This document shows, piece after piece, positions 8,525 through 17,318 of a DNA stretch of 64,000 nt. The DNA lies in assembly GCA_023412915.1 (NCBI GenBank), contig JAEZRE010000008.1, positions 6,027-70,026 on the forward strand. The letters are read 5' to 3'. The first letter of the stretch is position 1, and every line of letters starts with the position of its first letter. The DNA comes from Bacillota bacterium (GTDB taxonomy: Bacteria > Bacillota > Clostridia > Acetivibrionales > DTU013). Below the pieces are notes generated by a model, which worked only from the letters and a program-made list of their open reading frames with translations, had not been told where the DNA came from and did not search any database. A program made the position numbers and the translations under genes.

Positions 8525-8989
8525 ATGAAGGCAGGGATATTCATTCATTCGCATACCGGCAACACTTTGTCGGCAGCCGAAAGGATAAAAACAGCTATTG
8601 AGGCAGCAGGACATACGGCAGTAATAGAGAGGGTGACCGCCGAAGGCGAGAACCCTGGAAAAGGCGTAAAATTCAGTCTCACGAACATACCTGATACAGT
8701 CCCGTACGATGTGCTCATCTTTGGCGCGCCTGTAAACGGCTTTTCACTCTCACTCGCAATGAAGGCCTATCTTGAGCAGCTTCCCAGGCTGCAGGGAAAA
8801 AAGGTCTCCTGCTTTGTAACGGAGCAATTTCCCAAGCCATGGATGGGCGGGAATAATGCGATCAAACAGATGAAGGCCTTGCTTTCGAAGAAGGGTGCGG
8901 AAATAAAGCAGACCGGTGTCGTCAACTGGTCCGCCGGGGCCAGGGAAGACCAGATAGCCGATATTGCCGGAAGGTTCGTGAAAATGTAA
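8525..8989 (+). CDS. Flavodoxin-like protein
   Basis: A 154-residue protein with the flavodoxin fold. The FMN phosphate loop is SHTGNT near residues 9-14, in the conserved first strand-turn position, and the later loop FGAPVNGF near 60 fits the second FMN-contact loop. Such proteins carry single electrons between redox enzymes or act as small NAD(P)H-quinone-type oxidoreductases. The partner cannot be inferred from the neighbours (cysK, nudC). An AGGAGGAG-like site precedes the ATG. Confidence 0.82.
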   Translation: MKAGIFIHSHTGNTLSAAERIKTAIEAAGHTAVIERVTAEGENPGKGVKFSLTNIPDTVPYDVLIFGAPVNGFSLSLAMKAYLEQLPRLQGKKVSCFVTEQFPKPWMGGNNAIKQMKALLSKKGAEIKQTGVVNWSAGAREDQIADIAGRFVKM

Positions 8990-9021
8990 ACTGAGGATGC
9001 TCTGACAAAAAACAGAACCAC

Positions 9022-9051
9022 TTGATACGGGGTATGAAATAATACTATAAT
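9022..9051 (+). promoter_or_regulatory. nudC promoter
   Basis: TTGATA (9022-9027), an 18-bp spacer and TATAAT (9046-9051), about 40 bp before the nudC start. Confidence 0.65.
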
Positions 9052-9093
9052 TTATAAAGCAATTGAAGACATAACAAAAGGGAAGCGTGTCAG

Positions 9094-9945
9094 ATGGTCT
9101 ATAAAACAGGCGTTAAAACACAAACCGGCAGTATCGGTCCGGCTTACTGGTTTATTTTCGATAAGAACAAGTTGTTTGTAAATACCGGCAGTGTGGAGAA
9201 CAGGAGCATAATACCTTATATAGAGGATATTGAGCAGATACGTCCGCTGCTGTCGGATATCCGCTATCTCGGGCTTATCGACGGAAAGGAAAGCTATTTT
9301 GCCGAGCTCACCGAAATGCAGGACGAGAAGGTCGGGACTCTTTCAGGTTTTGTGCGGACGGAACTCAGGATGCTTTTCGGTTCGCTCGATGACGATTGGT
9401 ACTGGCTTGCCAACCGAGCCTTTCACCTGCTCGGCTGGGGGAAGAAGAACCGCTTTTGCGGCGTTTGCGGCAGTGAGCTTTCATTGTCCGGGGACGAGGT
9501 GGCTTTTAAGTGCGATAAATGCGGAAACATCATTTATCCAAGAATCTCGCCGGCTGTGATCGTTGCCATCACCAGGGGGGACGAGATACTGCTTGCGCAT
9601 TCCGCGCGCTTTGCCAAAGGCATGTACAGTGTGATCGCAGGCTTCGTTGAAGCGGGCGAGACGCTGGAGGAATGCGTGGAGCGGGAGATAGGCGAGGAGG
9701 TCGGGTTAAAGGTTAAAAACATAAGGTATTTCCGCAGCCAGCCATGGCCTTATCCCGATTCGCTGATGCTGGCTTTTACAGCCGAGTATGAAGGCGGCGA
9801 GATACAAGTGGACAATGAAGAGATCACAGATGCGGGCTGGTATAAGGCTGACAACCTGCCGGGCCTGCCGTCGAAGGCAAGCGTGGCCAGAAAGCTCATA
9901 GACAGCTGGCTGGACAAGGTTTCAAACGGGCAAAGCCGCCTGTGA
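9094..9945 (+). CDS. nudC: NAD+ diphosphatase / NAD-RNA decapping Nudix hydrolase
   Basis: Hydrolyses NAD(H) to NMN(H) and AMP; NudC proteins also remove NAD caps from RNA. The 283-residue protein has the family layout: an N-terminal domain, a four-Cys zinc ribbon (CGVCG and CDKCG, about residues 125-150), the Nudix box GFVEAGETLEECVEREIGEE near 188-207, and the NudC hallmark SQPWPYPDSLM after it. All catalytic Glu residues of the box are present. It has its own promoter and is followed by another promoter, so it is probably monocistronic. Confidence 0.95.
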   Translation: MVYKTGVKTQTGSIGPAYWFIFDKNKLFVNTGSVENRSIIPYIEDIEQIRPLLSDIRYLGLIDGKESYFAELTEMQDEKVGTLSGFVRTELRMLFGSLDDDWYWLANRAFHLLGWGKKNRFCGVCGSELSLSGDEVAFKCDKCGNIIYPRISPAVIVAITRGDEILLAHSARFAKGMYSVIAGFVEAGETLEECVEREIGEEVGLKVKNIRYFRSQPWPYPDSLMLAFTAEYEGGEIQVDNEEITDAGWYKADNLPGLPSKASVARKLIDSWLDKVSNGQSRL

Positions 9946-9970
9946 TATTTTGCCTGCTTTTATTAAATGC

Positions 9971-9999
9971 TGGCAAGTAGGACATGCGGATGTTATAAT
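9971..9999 (+). promoter_or_regulatory. Candidate promoter of the small membrane protein gene
   Basis: TGGCAA (9971-9976), a 17-bp spacer and TATAAT (9994-9999), about 28 bp before the start codon. Confidence 0.5.
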
Positions 10000-10027
10000 A
10001 AAGCATTAAAGTTTTTGAGGTGGAATT

Positions 10028-10369
10028 ATGCATATCGATGGAAACCTGATACCCCTGTTTGCACTTGCAGTAGGTTTGATCATCACGGTTACCAAGATAC
10101 TTACGGAATCTATATCGAGATATAAGCTGAAAGCCGAACAGATAAAGGCCGATGCGATGGTGAGAGCTGAAGAGGTCAGATCCAGGAACGAATTGGAACT
10201 CGAAAGACTGCTGCGACAGGATCAGACAAATAGTACGCGCGCTGCCTCAAATAACTCCGTCAGCAGTATGGGGACCAGTGCGGGCAATAACATGGGCAAT
10301 AGTCCGGGAAGCGGTTTCGCATCCAACAGCGAGGAAGATTACAGAACCAGAAGCAGGGTCAGAGAGTAG
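10028..10369 (+). CDS. Small membrane protein with coiled-coil and Ser/Asn-rich tail
   Basis: A 113-residue protein of unknown function. Residues 8-25 (LIPLFALAVGLIITVTKI) form one membrane helix; residues 30-66 are charged and heptad-like, suggesting a coiled coil; residues 67-105 are rich in Ser, Asn and Gly and likely disordered. GAGGTGGA precedes the ATG and a good promoter lies upstream, so expression is likely. No family recognised. Similar short anchors with helical stalks occur in many Firmicutes. Confidence 0.7.
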   Translation: MHIDGNLIPLFALAVGLIITVTKILTESISRYKLKAEQIKADAMVRAEEVRSRNELELERLLRQDQTNSTRAASNNSVSSMGTSAGNNMGNSPGSGFASNSEEDYRTRSRVRE

Positions 10370-10402
10370 GCCGTATGGAGCATATCTGACTCACGTGTAT
10401 TT

Positions 10403-10440
10403 AAAAGCCCCGCGACTTCACTTACGACGCGGGGCTTTTT
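10403..10440. terminator. Bidirectional terminator
   Basis: AAAAGCCCCGCG (10403-10414) pairs with CGCGGGGCTTTT (10428-10439) between convergent genes, with T tracts in both directions. Confidence 0.9.
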
Positions 10441-10485
10441 GCATGCACTCGGCTCAAACGTGGCACGTATGCGGCTCTTTGCCGG

Positions 10486-11835
10486 TCATGTATTGAAGTC
10501 TACGATATTTTGCCTGTAGTTATCTTCAATGATGCTATGCAGCTTGTCTATCGACTGCGATATTATTTTATTCTCATTGGCTATGCTTGATTTCAAACCT
10601 GCATTGGCCAGCAGGAAAATGAGCGGATTCCTGTAATTTGCGGGGAATCTGTCGAGTATGCCTGACATGCTGAAATAATTCTTTTTCGTATACTGATAAC
10701 CTTCGTAAAGCCTGTCTATGGTCATGTTTTTCGGAAGGTACGTGACGGTGCAGTGATCGTAGTAGTCCCAGTTTTCAGTAATCAGGCGTCCCTGCTTTTT
10801 AAATTCGTCGTAAATATCGGTTCCGGGATACGGGGTCAGGATATTGAAGGTTGCGGACGGTATTTTAGTTTTGTGCAGGAATTGCAGCGTAGCGTCGAAG
10901 ACCGATTCATCGTCATCATCGAAGCCGAATACGAAGGAGGAGTGGAAATAGATGCCCTGCTCCATTATCTTTTTGACCGCTTCATATGTGTTCTCAAGCG
11001 TCTTCATGCTCTTGCTCATGCGTTTCAGCTTCTGCTCCGATACGGTTTCCATCCCTAAGAACAAGCCCCTGCACCCGCTTTTATATGCAAGCTTCATAAG
11101 CTTTTCATCCCTGGCGAATGAAATCGAAGCCTGGCCGACCCATATGATTTTAAGCTCGCTCAGCGCTTCAAACAGCTCGGTTGCATATGACGGATTGCCT
11201 ACGATGTTGTCGTCCATGAACATGAAGCGCTTGCTTCCCGAGGCCATTATATCCTGTACTACACGGTCAATCGACACATGCCTTATCCTTCTGCCGAAAA
11301 ACTTCCATACACTGCAGAATTCGCAGGAATAAGGGCAGCCCCTCGAGGTGACGACAGGTTCGATCCCCATTATCGACCTGTGTTTGATCAGATCCCGCCT
11401 GGGCAGCGGGTACTCGTCCAGATTCGCTGTGGTCCCTCCGTTATAGAAGGGCTGAAGCTTGTCCTCTTCCGCGTCCTTGAGCATTTTTGCCCAAACCGGC
11501 TCCGCTTCTCCGATCATCACTGCATCACAGTGTTTACTGGCTTCTTCCGGAAGAACTGTGGGGTGTATCCCGCCGATCACGACCTTCTTTCCTCTTTTCC
11601 TGAATTCCTCCGATATTTTATAGGCTCTGTTTGCAGTCGCAGTCATACAGGTGATCCCAACCAGATCGCACTGTATATTATAATCGAGCTCCTCGACTTC
11701 CTCCTCCAGTATCCTGATATCGTGCTTCTCCGGAGTCAATGCGGCTATGTACTGCAGCGATACCATCGGAAATCTGATTATATACCTGGTCTTTACGCTT
11801 GGATCTTTCATGGGGGCTATCAGTAATATTTTCAT
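10486..11835 (-). CDS. B12-binding-domain radical SAM protein
   Basis: A 449-residue class B radical SAM enzyme: an N-terminal cobalamin-binding-type Rossmann domain (about 1-130; GGIHPTVLPEEA is typical) followed by the SAM barrel with the cluster motif CPYSCEFC near residue 171-178. Family members carry out radical methylations, ring formations and tailoring of lipids, tetrapyrroles or peptides; the substrate here is unknown. The start is placed at the second ATG because AAAGGAG lies between the first and second in-frame ATG codons. It stands alone, with no precursor peptide or partner gene nearby. Confidence 0.85.
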   Translation of the reverse strand: MKILLIAPMKDPSVKTRYIIRFPMVSLQYIAALTPEKHDIRILEEEVEELDYNIQCDLVGITCMTATANRAYKISEEFRKRGKKVVIGGIHPTVLPEEASKHCDAVMIGEAEPVWAKMLKDAEEDKLQPFYNGGTTANLDEYPLPRRDLIKHRSIMGIEPVVTSRGCPYSCEFCSVWKFFGRRIRHVSIDRVVQDIMASGSKRFMFMDDNIVGNPSYATELFEALSELKIIWVGQASISFARDEKLMKLAYKSGCRGLFLGMETVSEQKLKRMSKSMKTLENTYEAVKKIMEQGIYFHSSFVFGFDDDDESVFDATLQFLHKTKIPSATFNILTPYPGTDIYDEFKKQGRLITENWDYYDHCTVTYLPKNMTIDRLYEGYQYTKKNYFSMSGILDRFPANYRNPLIFLLANAGLKSSIANENKIISQSIDKLHSIIEDNYRQNIVDFNT

Positions 11836-12006
11836 TAATTCTCCTTTCATGGACGGATCGTCATTATCAAAATGTTCTTTTGCTTATTGTTACGTAAAAG
11901 TAAACGAAAGTACTTAAAAAATGTAAAATTATTTTTCCCATAAAATAGCATTTATAACCGCCATTAAACAGGGGACGACAAAACCAAAATAAAATCATGA
12001 AACCCC

Positions 12007-12035
12007 TTGCAATATTGGACACAATATAGTAGAAT
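12007..12035 (+). promoter_or_regulatory. Candidate promoter of the S10 operon
   Basis: TTGCAA (12007-12012), a 17-bp spacer and TAGAAT (12030-12035). It would give a leader of about 310 nt before rpsJ. The stretch 11836-12006 upstream shows nothing else clear. Confidence 0.5.
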
Positions 12036-12140
12036 ATTTCTTGCTGTGACATGACATACGATGAAATGGAAGATTGCTATTCTTTGAAATAGGGAACTTC
12101 CACGGAGAATGTCCGATTCATGAAACCGGGCGACAAGTCA

Positions 12141-12235
12141 CTGTACATTTTGCGAGAGCACAGAAAGTGTGTCTGTTTGTAAAGTACAGCCCAGGTTTTA
12201 CAGGCCGTAAGGCTATGTAAGCAGCCTGGGTTTTT
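12141..12235 (+). promoter_or_regulatory. S10 operon leader with terminator-like hairpin
   Basis: CTGTAC (12141-12146) pairs with GTACAG (12184-12189) around a CACA/TGTG hairpin. Directly after it, CCCAGG (12190-12195) pairs with CCTGGG (12225-12230), with inner pairing TTAC/GTAA and GCC/GGC closed by a GTAA tetraloop, then TTTTT. The two adjacent domains upstream of rpsJ look like a ribosomal-protein attenuator; the controlling protein is unknown (L4 plays this role in E. coli, with different sequence). Confidence 0.55.
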
Positions 12236-12351
12236 AAATATCGAAACAGGAAACACCCGGCATAGTGTACAGAAAAAATGCTTGTTGTACGTAACAGTCA
12301 AAGGAGATAAGGTATGCTGCGTATCTCCCAACAAAATAAGGAGGTTATTGT

Positions 12352-12663
12352 ATGGCAAACAACCAAAAAATCAGAATCAGACTGAAAGCGTTCGATCATC
12401 AGATACTCGATCAGTCTGCGGAAAAGATCGTGGACACTGCTAAGAGAACCGGCGCACAGGTATCAGGACCCGTTCCGCTTCCGACGCAGAAGGAAATAGT
12501 AACGATCCTCAGAGCTCCTCACAAATACAAGGACTCGCGTGAACAGTTTGAAATGAGGACTCACAAAAGGCTGATAGACATACTGATGCCGACACCCAAG
12601 ACGGTTGACGCGCTGATGAGGCTCGATTTACCGGCTGGAGTCGATATAGAGATCAAGCTTTGA
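12352..12663 (+). CDS. rpsJ: 30S ribosomal protein S10
   Basis: S10 sits in the head of the 30S subunit and also acts with NusB in transcription antitermination. The 103-residue protein has the standard length and sequence (IRIRLKAFDHQILDQSAEKI). The start ATG follows AAGGAGG by seven bases. It is the first gene of the S10 cluster; a 148-bp gap before rplC, longer than elsewhere in the operon, contains only short inverted repeats. Confidence 0.99.
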   Translation: MANNQKIRIRLKAFDHQILDQSAEKIVDTAKRTGAQVSGPVPLPTQKEIVTILRAPHKYKDSREQFEMRTHKRLIDILMPTPKTVDALMRLDLPAGVDIEIKL

Positions 12664-12811
12664 TCGGTCCGCTGTCGGCCGATAGCATCGGTTACAGCCT
12701 CCGGCGGTTGATTTCTATGGCAGTTAATTGAGTGATCATGTTCGCAAGACCGGCAATTGACCGTGTCAGTTGCTCTTCATTGTGAACCAATGATAATTAG
12801 GAGGTAAGTAA

Positions 12812-13450
12812 ATGAACAAGTTTATCCTTGGCAAGAAAATCGGAATGACACAAGTATTTACTGACGAAGGTCTTTCAATACCGGTAACGGTTATACAGGC
12901 CGGCCCGTGCGCAGTCGTTCAGAAGAAAACAGTCGAAAACGACGGCTATACGGCATTGAAGCTCGGATTTGAGGATATTCCGGAGAAGAAACTCAGCAAA
13001 CCTGAAAAAGGTTTATTCGCAAAAATAAAGGTTGCTTCAAAAAGATATCTCAGGGAATTCCGTACCGACGATGTCAACAAGTACGAAGTCGGACAGGAAA
13101 TAAAGGCAGCCGACATGTTCAATGCCGGCGACAGAATCGACGTAAGCGGCATATCCAAAGGTAAAGGCTTCCAGGGTACCATTAAGAGGTACGGACAAAA
13201 AGGCGGTAAAGATACTCACGGTTCCATGTACCACAGAAGACCTGGTTCTATGGGTTCCAACACTAGCCCTGCAAGGGTTTTCAAGGGCAAGAGGCTGCCT
13301 GGTCATATGGGAGTCGATAAAATTACAGTTCAGAACCTTAACGTAGTCAGGGTCGACAGCGAAAGGAACCTGCTTCTTGTAAAGGGCGCGGTACCTGGAC
13401 CCAAAGGCGCTCTGATCGTTGTCAGAGAAACTGTAAAATCCGGCAAGTAA
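12812..13450 (+). CDS. rplC: 50S ribosomal protein L3
   Basis: L3 binds 23S rRNA early in assembly and reaches toward the peptidyl transferase centre. The 212-residue sequence begins with MNKFILGKKIGMTQVF and contains the extended central loop GSMYHRRPGSMGSN, whose Gln/His region is the methylation area in other bacteria. Ribosome binding site AGGAGG precedes the ATG. Confidence 0.99.
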   Translation: MNKFILGKKIGMTQVFTDEGLSIPVTVIQAGPCAVVQKKTVENDGYTALKLGFEDIPEKKLSKPEKGLFAKIKVASKRYLREFRTDDVNKYEVGQEIKAADMFNAGDRIDVSGISKGKGFQGTIKRYGQKGGKDTHGSMYHRRPGSMGSNTSPARVFKGKRLPGHMGVDKITVQNLNVVRVDSERNLLLVKGAVPGPKGALIVVRETVKSGK

Positions 13451-13474
13451 TACAGATGGGAGGAGGAAGCGATT

Positions 13475-14098
13475 ATGCCAAAGGTTGATTTATACAATAT
13501 GAGAGGCGAGACAGTCGGACAGATCGAACTGAAGGATGAAATATTCGGTATCGATGTGAACAGCAATGCGATGCATCTCGCCGTACAGAACCAATTAGCA
13601 AATAAGAGGCAGGGTACACAGTCCACCAAAACAAAGAGTGAGGTAAGCGGCGGCGGTATCAAGCCATGGAAACAGAAGGGCACCGGCAGGGCAAGACAGG
13701 GCAGCATCCGTTCCGCTCAGTGGATTAAGGGTGGTATCGTTCTTGGACCGAAACCGAGAAGCTATTCCTACACAATTCCGAAGAAACTGAAGAAGCTGGC
13801 TCTCAAGTCGGCTCTCACATCCAAGGTCAACGACAACGAACTTCTCGTTCTTGAACAGTTGAGCTTCGACAACATCAAAACTAAACAGATGGCAAACGTA
13901 CTGAATTCACTGAAGGTCGATTCCAGCGTTCTGATCGTTCTCGGCGGCAAGAATGAAACAGTTGAGAAATCCGCAAGGAACATACCCGGAGTGAAGACGG
14001 CATTCGTAAATACCATAAATGTTTTCGACATTCTGAAATATGACAAATTCATCATTACCAAGGACGCAGTTGAAAAAGTCGAGGAGGTGTACGCATAA
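13475..14098 (+). CDS. rplD: 50S ribosomal protein L4
   Basis: L4 lines the exit tunnel and, in E. coli, represses its own operon. The 207-residue protein has the long tunnel loop with the conserved KPWKQKGTGRARQGS segment (about 63-77). Its stop codon overlaps the rplW start by one base, implying translational coupling. Confidence 0.99.
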   Translation: MPKVDLYNMRGETVGQIELKDEIFGIDVNSNAMHLAVQNQLANKRQGTQSTKTKSEVSGGGIKPWKQKGTGRARQGSIRSAQWIKGGIVLGPKPRSYSYTIPKKLKKLALKSALTSKVNDNELLVLEQLSFDNIKTKQMANVLNSLKVDSSVLIVLGGKNETVEKSARNIPGVKTAFVNTINVFDILKYDKFIITKDAVEKVEEVYA

Positions 14099-14451
14099 TG
14101 AGAACTCCGCAGGATATTATTCTAAGGCCGTTCATCACAGAAAAGAGCAACCTTGATGTGGCAAGCGGAAAATACACCTTCATCGTGGACGTCAAGGCGA
14201 CCAAGACGGAAATCAGGCAGGCTGCTGAAAGGCTTTTCTCTGTAAAAGTGCTTCAGGTCAATACAATGAACTATGACGGAAAGATCAAGAGAATGGGCGT
14301 TCATGAAGGTCCGAGACCGGATTGGAAAAAAGCTGTCGTCAAGATAGATCTTGATCCGAAGCCTGAGGTTTACCTGACTGAAGGCGGTAAGGAAGTAGTC
14401 AGCCAGAAGAAATACAAGACAAGCATTGAAGAATATGGCGTAACGCAATAA
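14098..14451 (+). CDS. rplW: 50S ribosomal protein L23
   Basis: L23 lies at the tunnel exit and docks SRP and trigger factor. The 117-residue protein (family usually near 95-100) has the typical core and a C-terminal extension of about 20 residues ending SIEEYGVTQ. Start codon overlaps the rplD stop. Confidence 0.98.
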   Translation: MRTPQDIILRPFITEKSNLDVASGKYTFIVDVKATKTEIRQAAERLFSVKVLQVNTMNYDGKIKRMGVHEGPRPDWKKAVVKIDLDPKPEVYLTEGGKEVVSQKKYKTSIEEYGVTQ

Positions 14452-14492
14452 AAGATCATCATTCATGCATTTAAATTAAGGAGTGAGAAGAA

Positions 14493-15326
14493 ATGGCATT
14501 AAAAAAGTATAGTCCTACTTCTCCCGCCAGAAGGTTCATGACGGTTTCCAGTTTTGAGGAGATCACCAAGACCGAACCTGAGAAATCTCTTGTAGAGATT
14601 ATAAGAAAGTCAGGCGGAAGAAACTCATACGGTAGGATCACCGTACGCCACAGAGGTGGCGGAGCAGTGCAGAAGTACAGAATCATTGACTTCAAAAGAG
14701 ATAAGGACGGCATAAAAGCAAAAGTAGCCGCCATAGAGTATGATCCAAACAGGACTGCAAATATTGCTCTTCTCTACTATGCAGACGGAGAAAAAAGGTA
14801 TATTCTGGCTCCCGTCGGTCTGAAGGTCGGCGATACGGTGGAATCCGGACCCAACGCGGATATAAAGCCGGGCAATACGCTCCAGATGAACAATATCCCG
14901 GTTGGTACCCTGATCCACAACGTCGAGCTCAAACCCGGCAAGGGCGGCCAGCTTGTAAGAGCAGCAGGAAACGCAGCGCAGCTGATGGCTAAAGAGGGCG
15001 CTTACGCCCAGGTAAGACTTCCTTCAGGCGAAGTCAGAATGATCAGCATGTTGTGCAAAGCCTCCATCGGTCAGGTAAGCAATATTGAAAATGAAAACAT
15101 TTCAATAGGCAAGGCCGGAAGAAAAAGATGGATGGGTATAAGACCTACCGTACGTGGTGTTGTTATGAATCCTGTCGACCATCCCCATGGTGGTGGTGAA
15201 GGCAAGTCTCCTATCGGAAGACCGAGTCCGGTTACTCCCTGGGGTAAACCTACACTTGGTTATAAGACAAGGAAGAAGAAGAGTAAATCCGATAAGTTCA
15301 TAATCAAGAGAAGGAACCAGAAATAA
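14493..15326 (+). CDS. rplB: 50S ribosomal protein L2
   Basis: L2 is required for subunit joining and peptidyl transfer. The 277-residue sequence contains the invariant NPVDHPHGGGEGKSPIGR segment, including the conserved His of the GGGEG loop, and the basic C-terminal tail. AAGGAG precedes the ATG. Confidence 0.99.
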   Translation: MALKKYSPTSPARRFMTVSSFEEITKTEPEKSLVEIIRKSGGRNSYGRITVRHRGGGAVQKYRIIDFKRDKDGIKAKVAAIEYDPNRTANIALLYYADGEKRYILAPVGLKVGDTVESGPNADIKPGNTLQMNNIPVGTLIHNVELKPGKGGQLVRAAGNAAQLMAKEGAYAQVRLPSGEVRMISMLCKASIGQVSNIENENISIGKAGRKRWMGIRPTVRGVVMNPVDHPHGGGEGKSPIGRPSPVTPWGKPTLGYKTRKKKSKSDKFIIKRRNQK

Positions 15327-15371
15327 TAACGTTACGGTTATCCGATGTAAGGAAAGGAGGACTGACACCTA

Positions 15372-15656
15372 ATGAGCAGATCATTAAAAAAAGGACCATT
15401 TGTTGATTTGAGGCTCCTCAATAAAGTTGAGGATATGAATAAGACAAATGAGAAGAAAGTTCTGAAGAGCTGGTCCAGAGCATCAACGATATACCCTCAG
15501 ATGGTAGGACATACAATCGCAGTGCATGACGGCAGAAAGCATGTACCAGTATATATAACGGAAGAAATGGTGGGCCACAAGCTCGGTGAATTCGCACCGA
15601 CCAGGACGTTCAGAGGTCACGGCCACCACACCGAGAAATCATCTGCATTGAAATAA
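15372..15656 (+). CDS. rpsS: 30S ribosomal protein S19
   Basis: S19 binds 16S rRNA in the 30S head with S13. The 94-residue protein starts MSRSLKKGPFVD and ends with the family's FAPTRTFRGHGHHTEK motif. Standard length; AAAGGAGG upstream. Confidence 0.99.
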   Translation: MSRSLKKGPFVDLRLLNKVEDMNKTNEKKVLKSWSRASTIYPQMVGHTIAVHDGRKHVPVYITEEMVGHKLGEFAPTRTFRGHGHHTEKSSALK

Positions 15657-15707
15657 GTAAAGCTGGTACAAAAGTAACAAGCTTAAAGCCGAAAGGAGGA
15701 ATTCCAG

Positions 15708-16187
15708 TTGGAGAAGAAGGTTAAATCGAAAGAAGAACTTCTAAAGGATAAGGATCAAATCCTGGATGAATATAACAAGACCCAGAGCCAATCAAAGAAA
15801 CCCGCTCTGCTGACCAAGAAAGAGAAAAAGGTGCTTGGAATCGGCAAGGACGAAGGAAAGGCAATACTCAAGTATGCAAGGATTTCTTCGAGGAAGGTCA
15901 AGATAGTTCTGGATCTGATAAAGGGTAAAAACATTGACGAAGCATATGCTATCGTTAGATATACTCCCAAAGCTGCTTCCGAATTACTCTACAAGCTTCT
16001 GAAATCAGCCGAAGCCAATGCCACGAATGATCCCACCAAGGGACTCAACAGGGACGAGCTTTTTGTAGCTGAAGCATACGCCAGTCAGGGACCCACCCTG
16101 AAGAGGATCATGCCGAGAGCACAGGGCAGAGCAAACAGAATCAGGAAGAGGACCAGCCACATTACAGTCGTTTTAAAGGAAAGATAA
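15708..16187 (+). CDS. rplV: 50S ribosomal protein L22 with long N-terminal extension
   Basis: L22 lines the exit tunnel with L4. The core begins near residue 48 (AILKYARISSRKVKIVLDL) and ends with the tunnel hairpin MPRAQGRANRIRKRTSH. The protein has 159 residues, against about 110-115 in most bacteria, because of roughly 45 charged, Lys-rich residues at the N-terminus. The TTG at 15708 lies eight bases after AAAGGAGG, and no ribosome binding site was seen nearer the core, so the extension is probably real. Confidence 0.96.
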   Translation: MEKKVKSKEELLKDKDQILDEYNKTQSQSKKPALLTKKEKKVLGIGKDEGKAILKYARISSRKVKIVLDLIKGKNIDEAYAIVRYTPKAASELLYKLLKSAEANATNDPTKGLNRDELFVAEAYASQGPTLKRIMPRAQGRANRIRKRTSHITVVLKER

Positions 16188-16209
16188 TCGAGGCAAAGGA
16201 GGTTTGATG

Positions 16210-16878
16210 ATGGGCCAGAAGGTAAATCCACATGGATTGAGAATAGGGATAATCAAGGATTGGGATACCAAATGGTATGCCACTGACAAGAACTTCAGCG
16301 AGTTTTTGGTTGAAGACACCAAGATCAGAAAGTTTGTAAAAAACAAATTATACATTTCCGGTGTATCAAGAATCGAGATCGAAAGGGCTGCAAACAAGAT
16401 CAAGGTCAACGTTCATACAGCTAAACCGGGTCTCGTGATCGGAAAGGGCGGCGCCGGTATCGAGGAACTCCGCAAGGAAGTCGAAGCACTCACCGGAAAG
16501 AGCGTTCTGATCAACATCACGGAAATCAAGTCACCCGAACTTGACGCACAGCTCGTAGCTGAAAACATCGCTTCACAGCTCGAAAAGAGAATATCCTTCA
16601 GGAGAGCGATGAGGCAGACAATGTCAAGAGCCATGAAGCTCGGAGCAAAGGGTATCAAAACCGCTTGTGCCGGAAGACTTGGCGGAGCTGAAATAGCAAG
16701 ATCGGAACATTATCATGAGGGAACAATTCCGCTCCAGACTTTAAGAGCCGACATCGACTACGGTTTTGCAGAAGCAAACACCACTTACGGTAAAATCGGC
16801 GTAAAGGCTTGGATATATAAGGGTGAAGTGCTTCCCGCTGTTAAAAGGGAAAAGAAAGTGGAAGGAGGCGATCGCTAA
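16210..16878 (+). CDS. rpsC: 30S ribosomal protein S3
   Basis: S3 guards the mRNA entry channel together with S4 and S5. The 222-residue protein begins MGQKVNPHGLRIG and carries the KH-domain GKGGAGIEELRKE. Two in-frame starts (TTG and ATG) just upstream are disfavoured by the conserved N-terminus and the spacing to AAAGGAGG. Its stop overlaps the rplP start. Confidence 0.98.
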   Translation: MGQKVNPHGLRIGIIKDWDTKWYATDKNFSEFLVEDTKIRKFVKNKLYISGVSRIEIERAANKIKVNVHTAKPGLVIGKGGAGIEELRKEVEALTGKSVLINITEIKSPELDAQLVAENIASQLEKRISFRRAMRQTMSRAMKLGAKGIKTACAGRLGGAEIARSEHYHEGTIPLQTLRADIDYGFAEANTTYGKIGVKAWIYKGEVLPAVKREKKVEGGDR

Positions 16879-17318
16879 TGTTGATGCCGAAAAGGGTAAA
16901 GCGCAGAAGGGTACACAGAGGCAGAATGACTGGTGTTGCTTCCAGGGGTAACTTCATATCCAATGGTGAATTCGGTCTGCAGGCTCTCGAGCCCGCATGG
17001 ATCACAAGCAATCAGATAGAAGCTGCCAGAATAGCGATGACCCGTTTCACAAAGAGGGGCGGCCAGGTCTGGATCAAGATATTCCCCGACAAGCCGGTTA
17101 CCAAGAAACCTGCTGAAACCCGTATGGGTAGTGGTAAAGGTTCACCGGAGTACTGGGTCGCAGTAGTAAAGCCGGGCAGGGTATTATTTGAAATCGCAGG
17201 CATGCCGGAAGAAACCGCAAGAGAGGCTATGAGACTCGCAATGCACAAGCTTCCGATAAAGTGCAAGTTCATAGCCCGCGATAATGAAATGGGTGGTGAC
17301 GAAATTGAAAGTCAATGA
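16878..17318 (+). CDS. rplP: 50S ribosomal protein L16
   Basis: L16 organises the A-site tRNA region of the 50S subunit. The sequence MPKRVKRRRVHRGRMTG is typical, as is the arginine-containing loop KPAETRMGSGKG. The ATG at 16878 (nine bases from GAAGGAGG) adds two residues before the conventional MPKR start; the ATG at 16884 is the alternative. Length 146. Confidence 0.98.
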   Translation: MLMPKRVKRRRVHRGRMTGVASRGNFISNGEFGLQALEPAWITSNQIEAARIAMTRFTKRGGQVWIKIFPDKPVTKKPAETRMGSGKGSPEYWVAVVKPGRVLFEIAGMPEETAREAMRLAMHKLPIKCKFIARDNEMGGDEIESQ

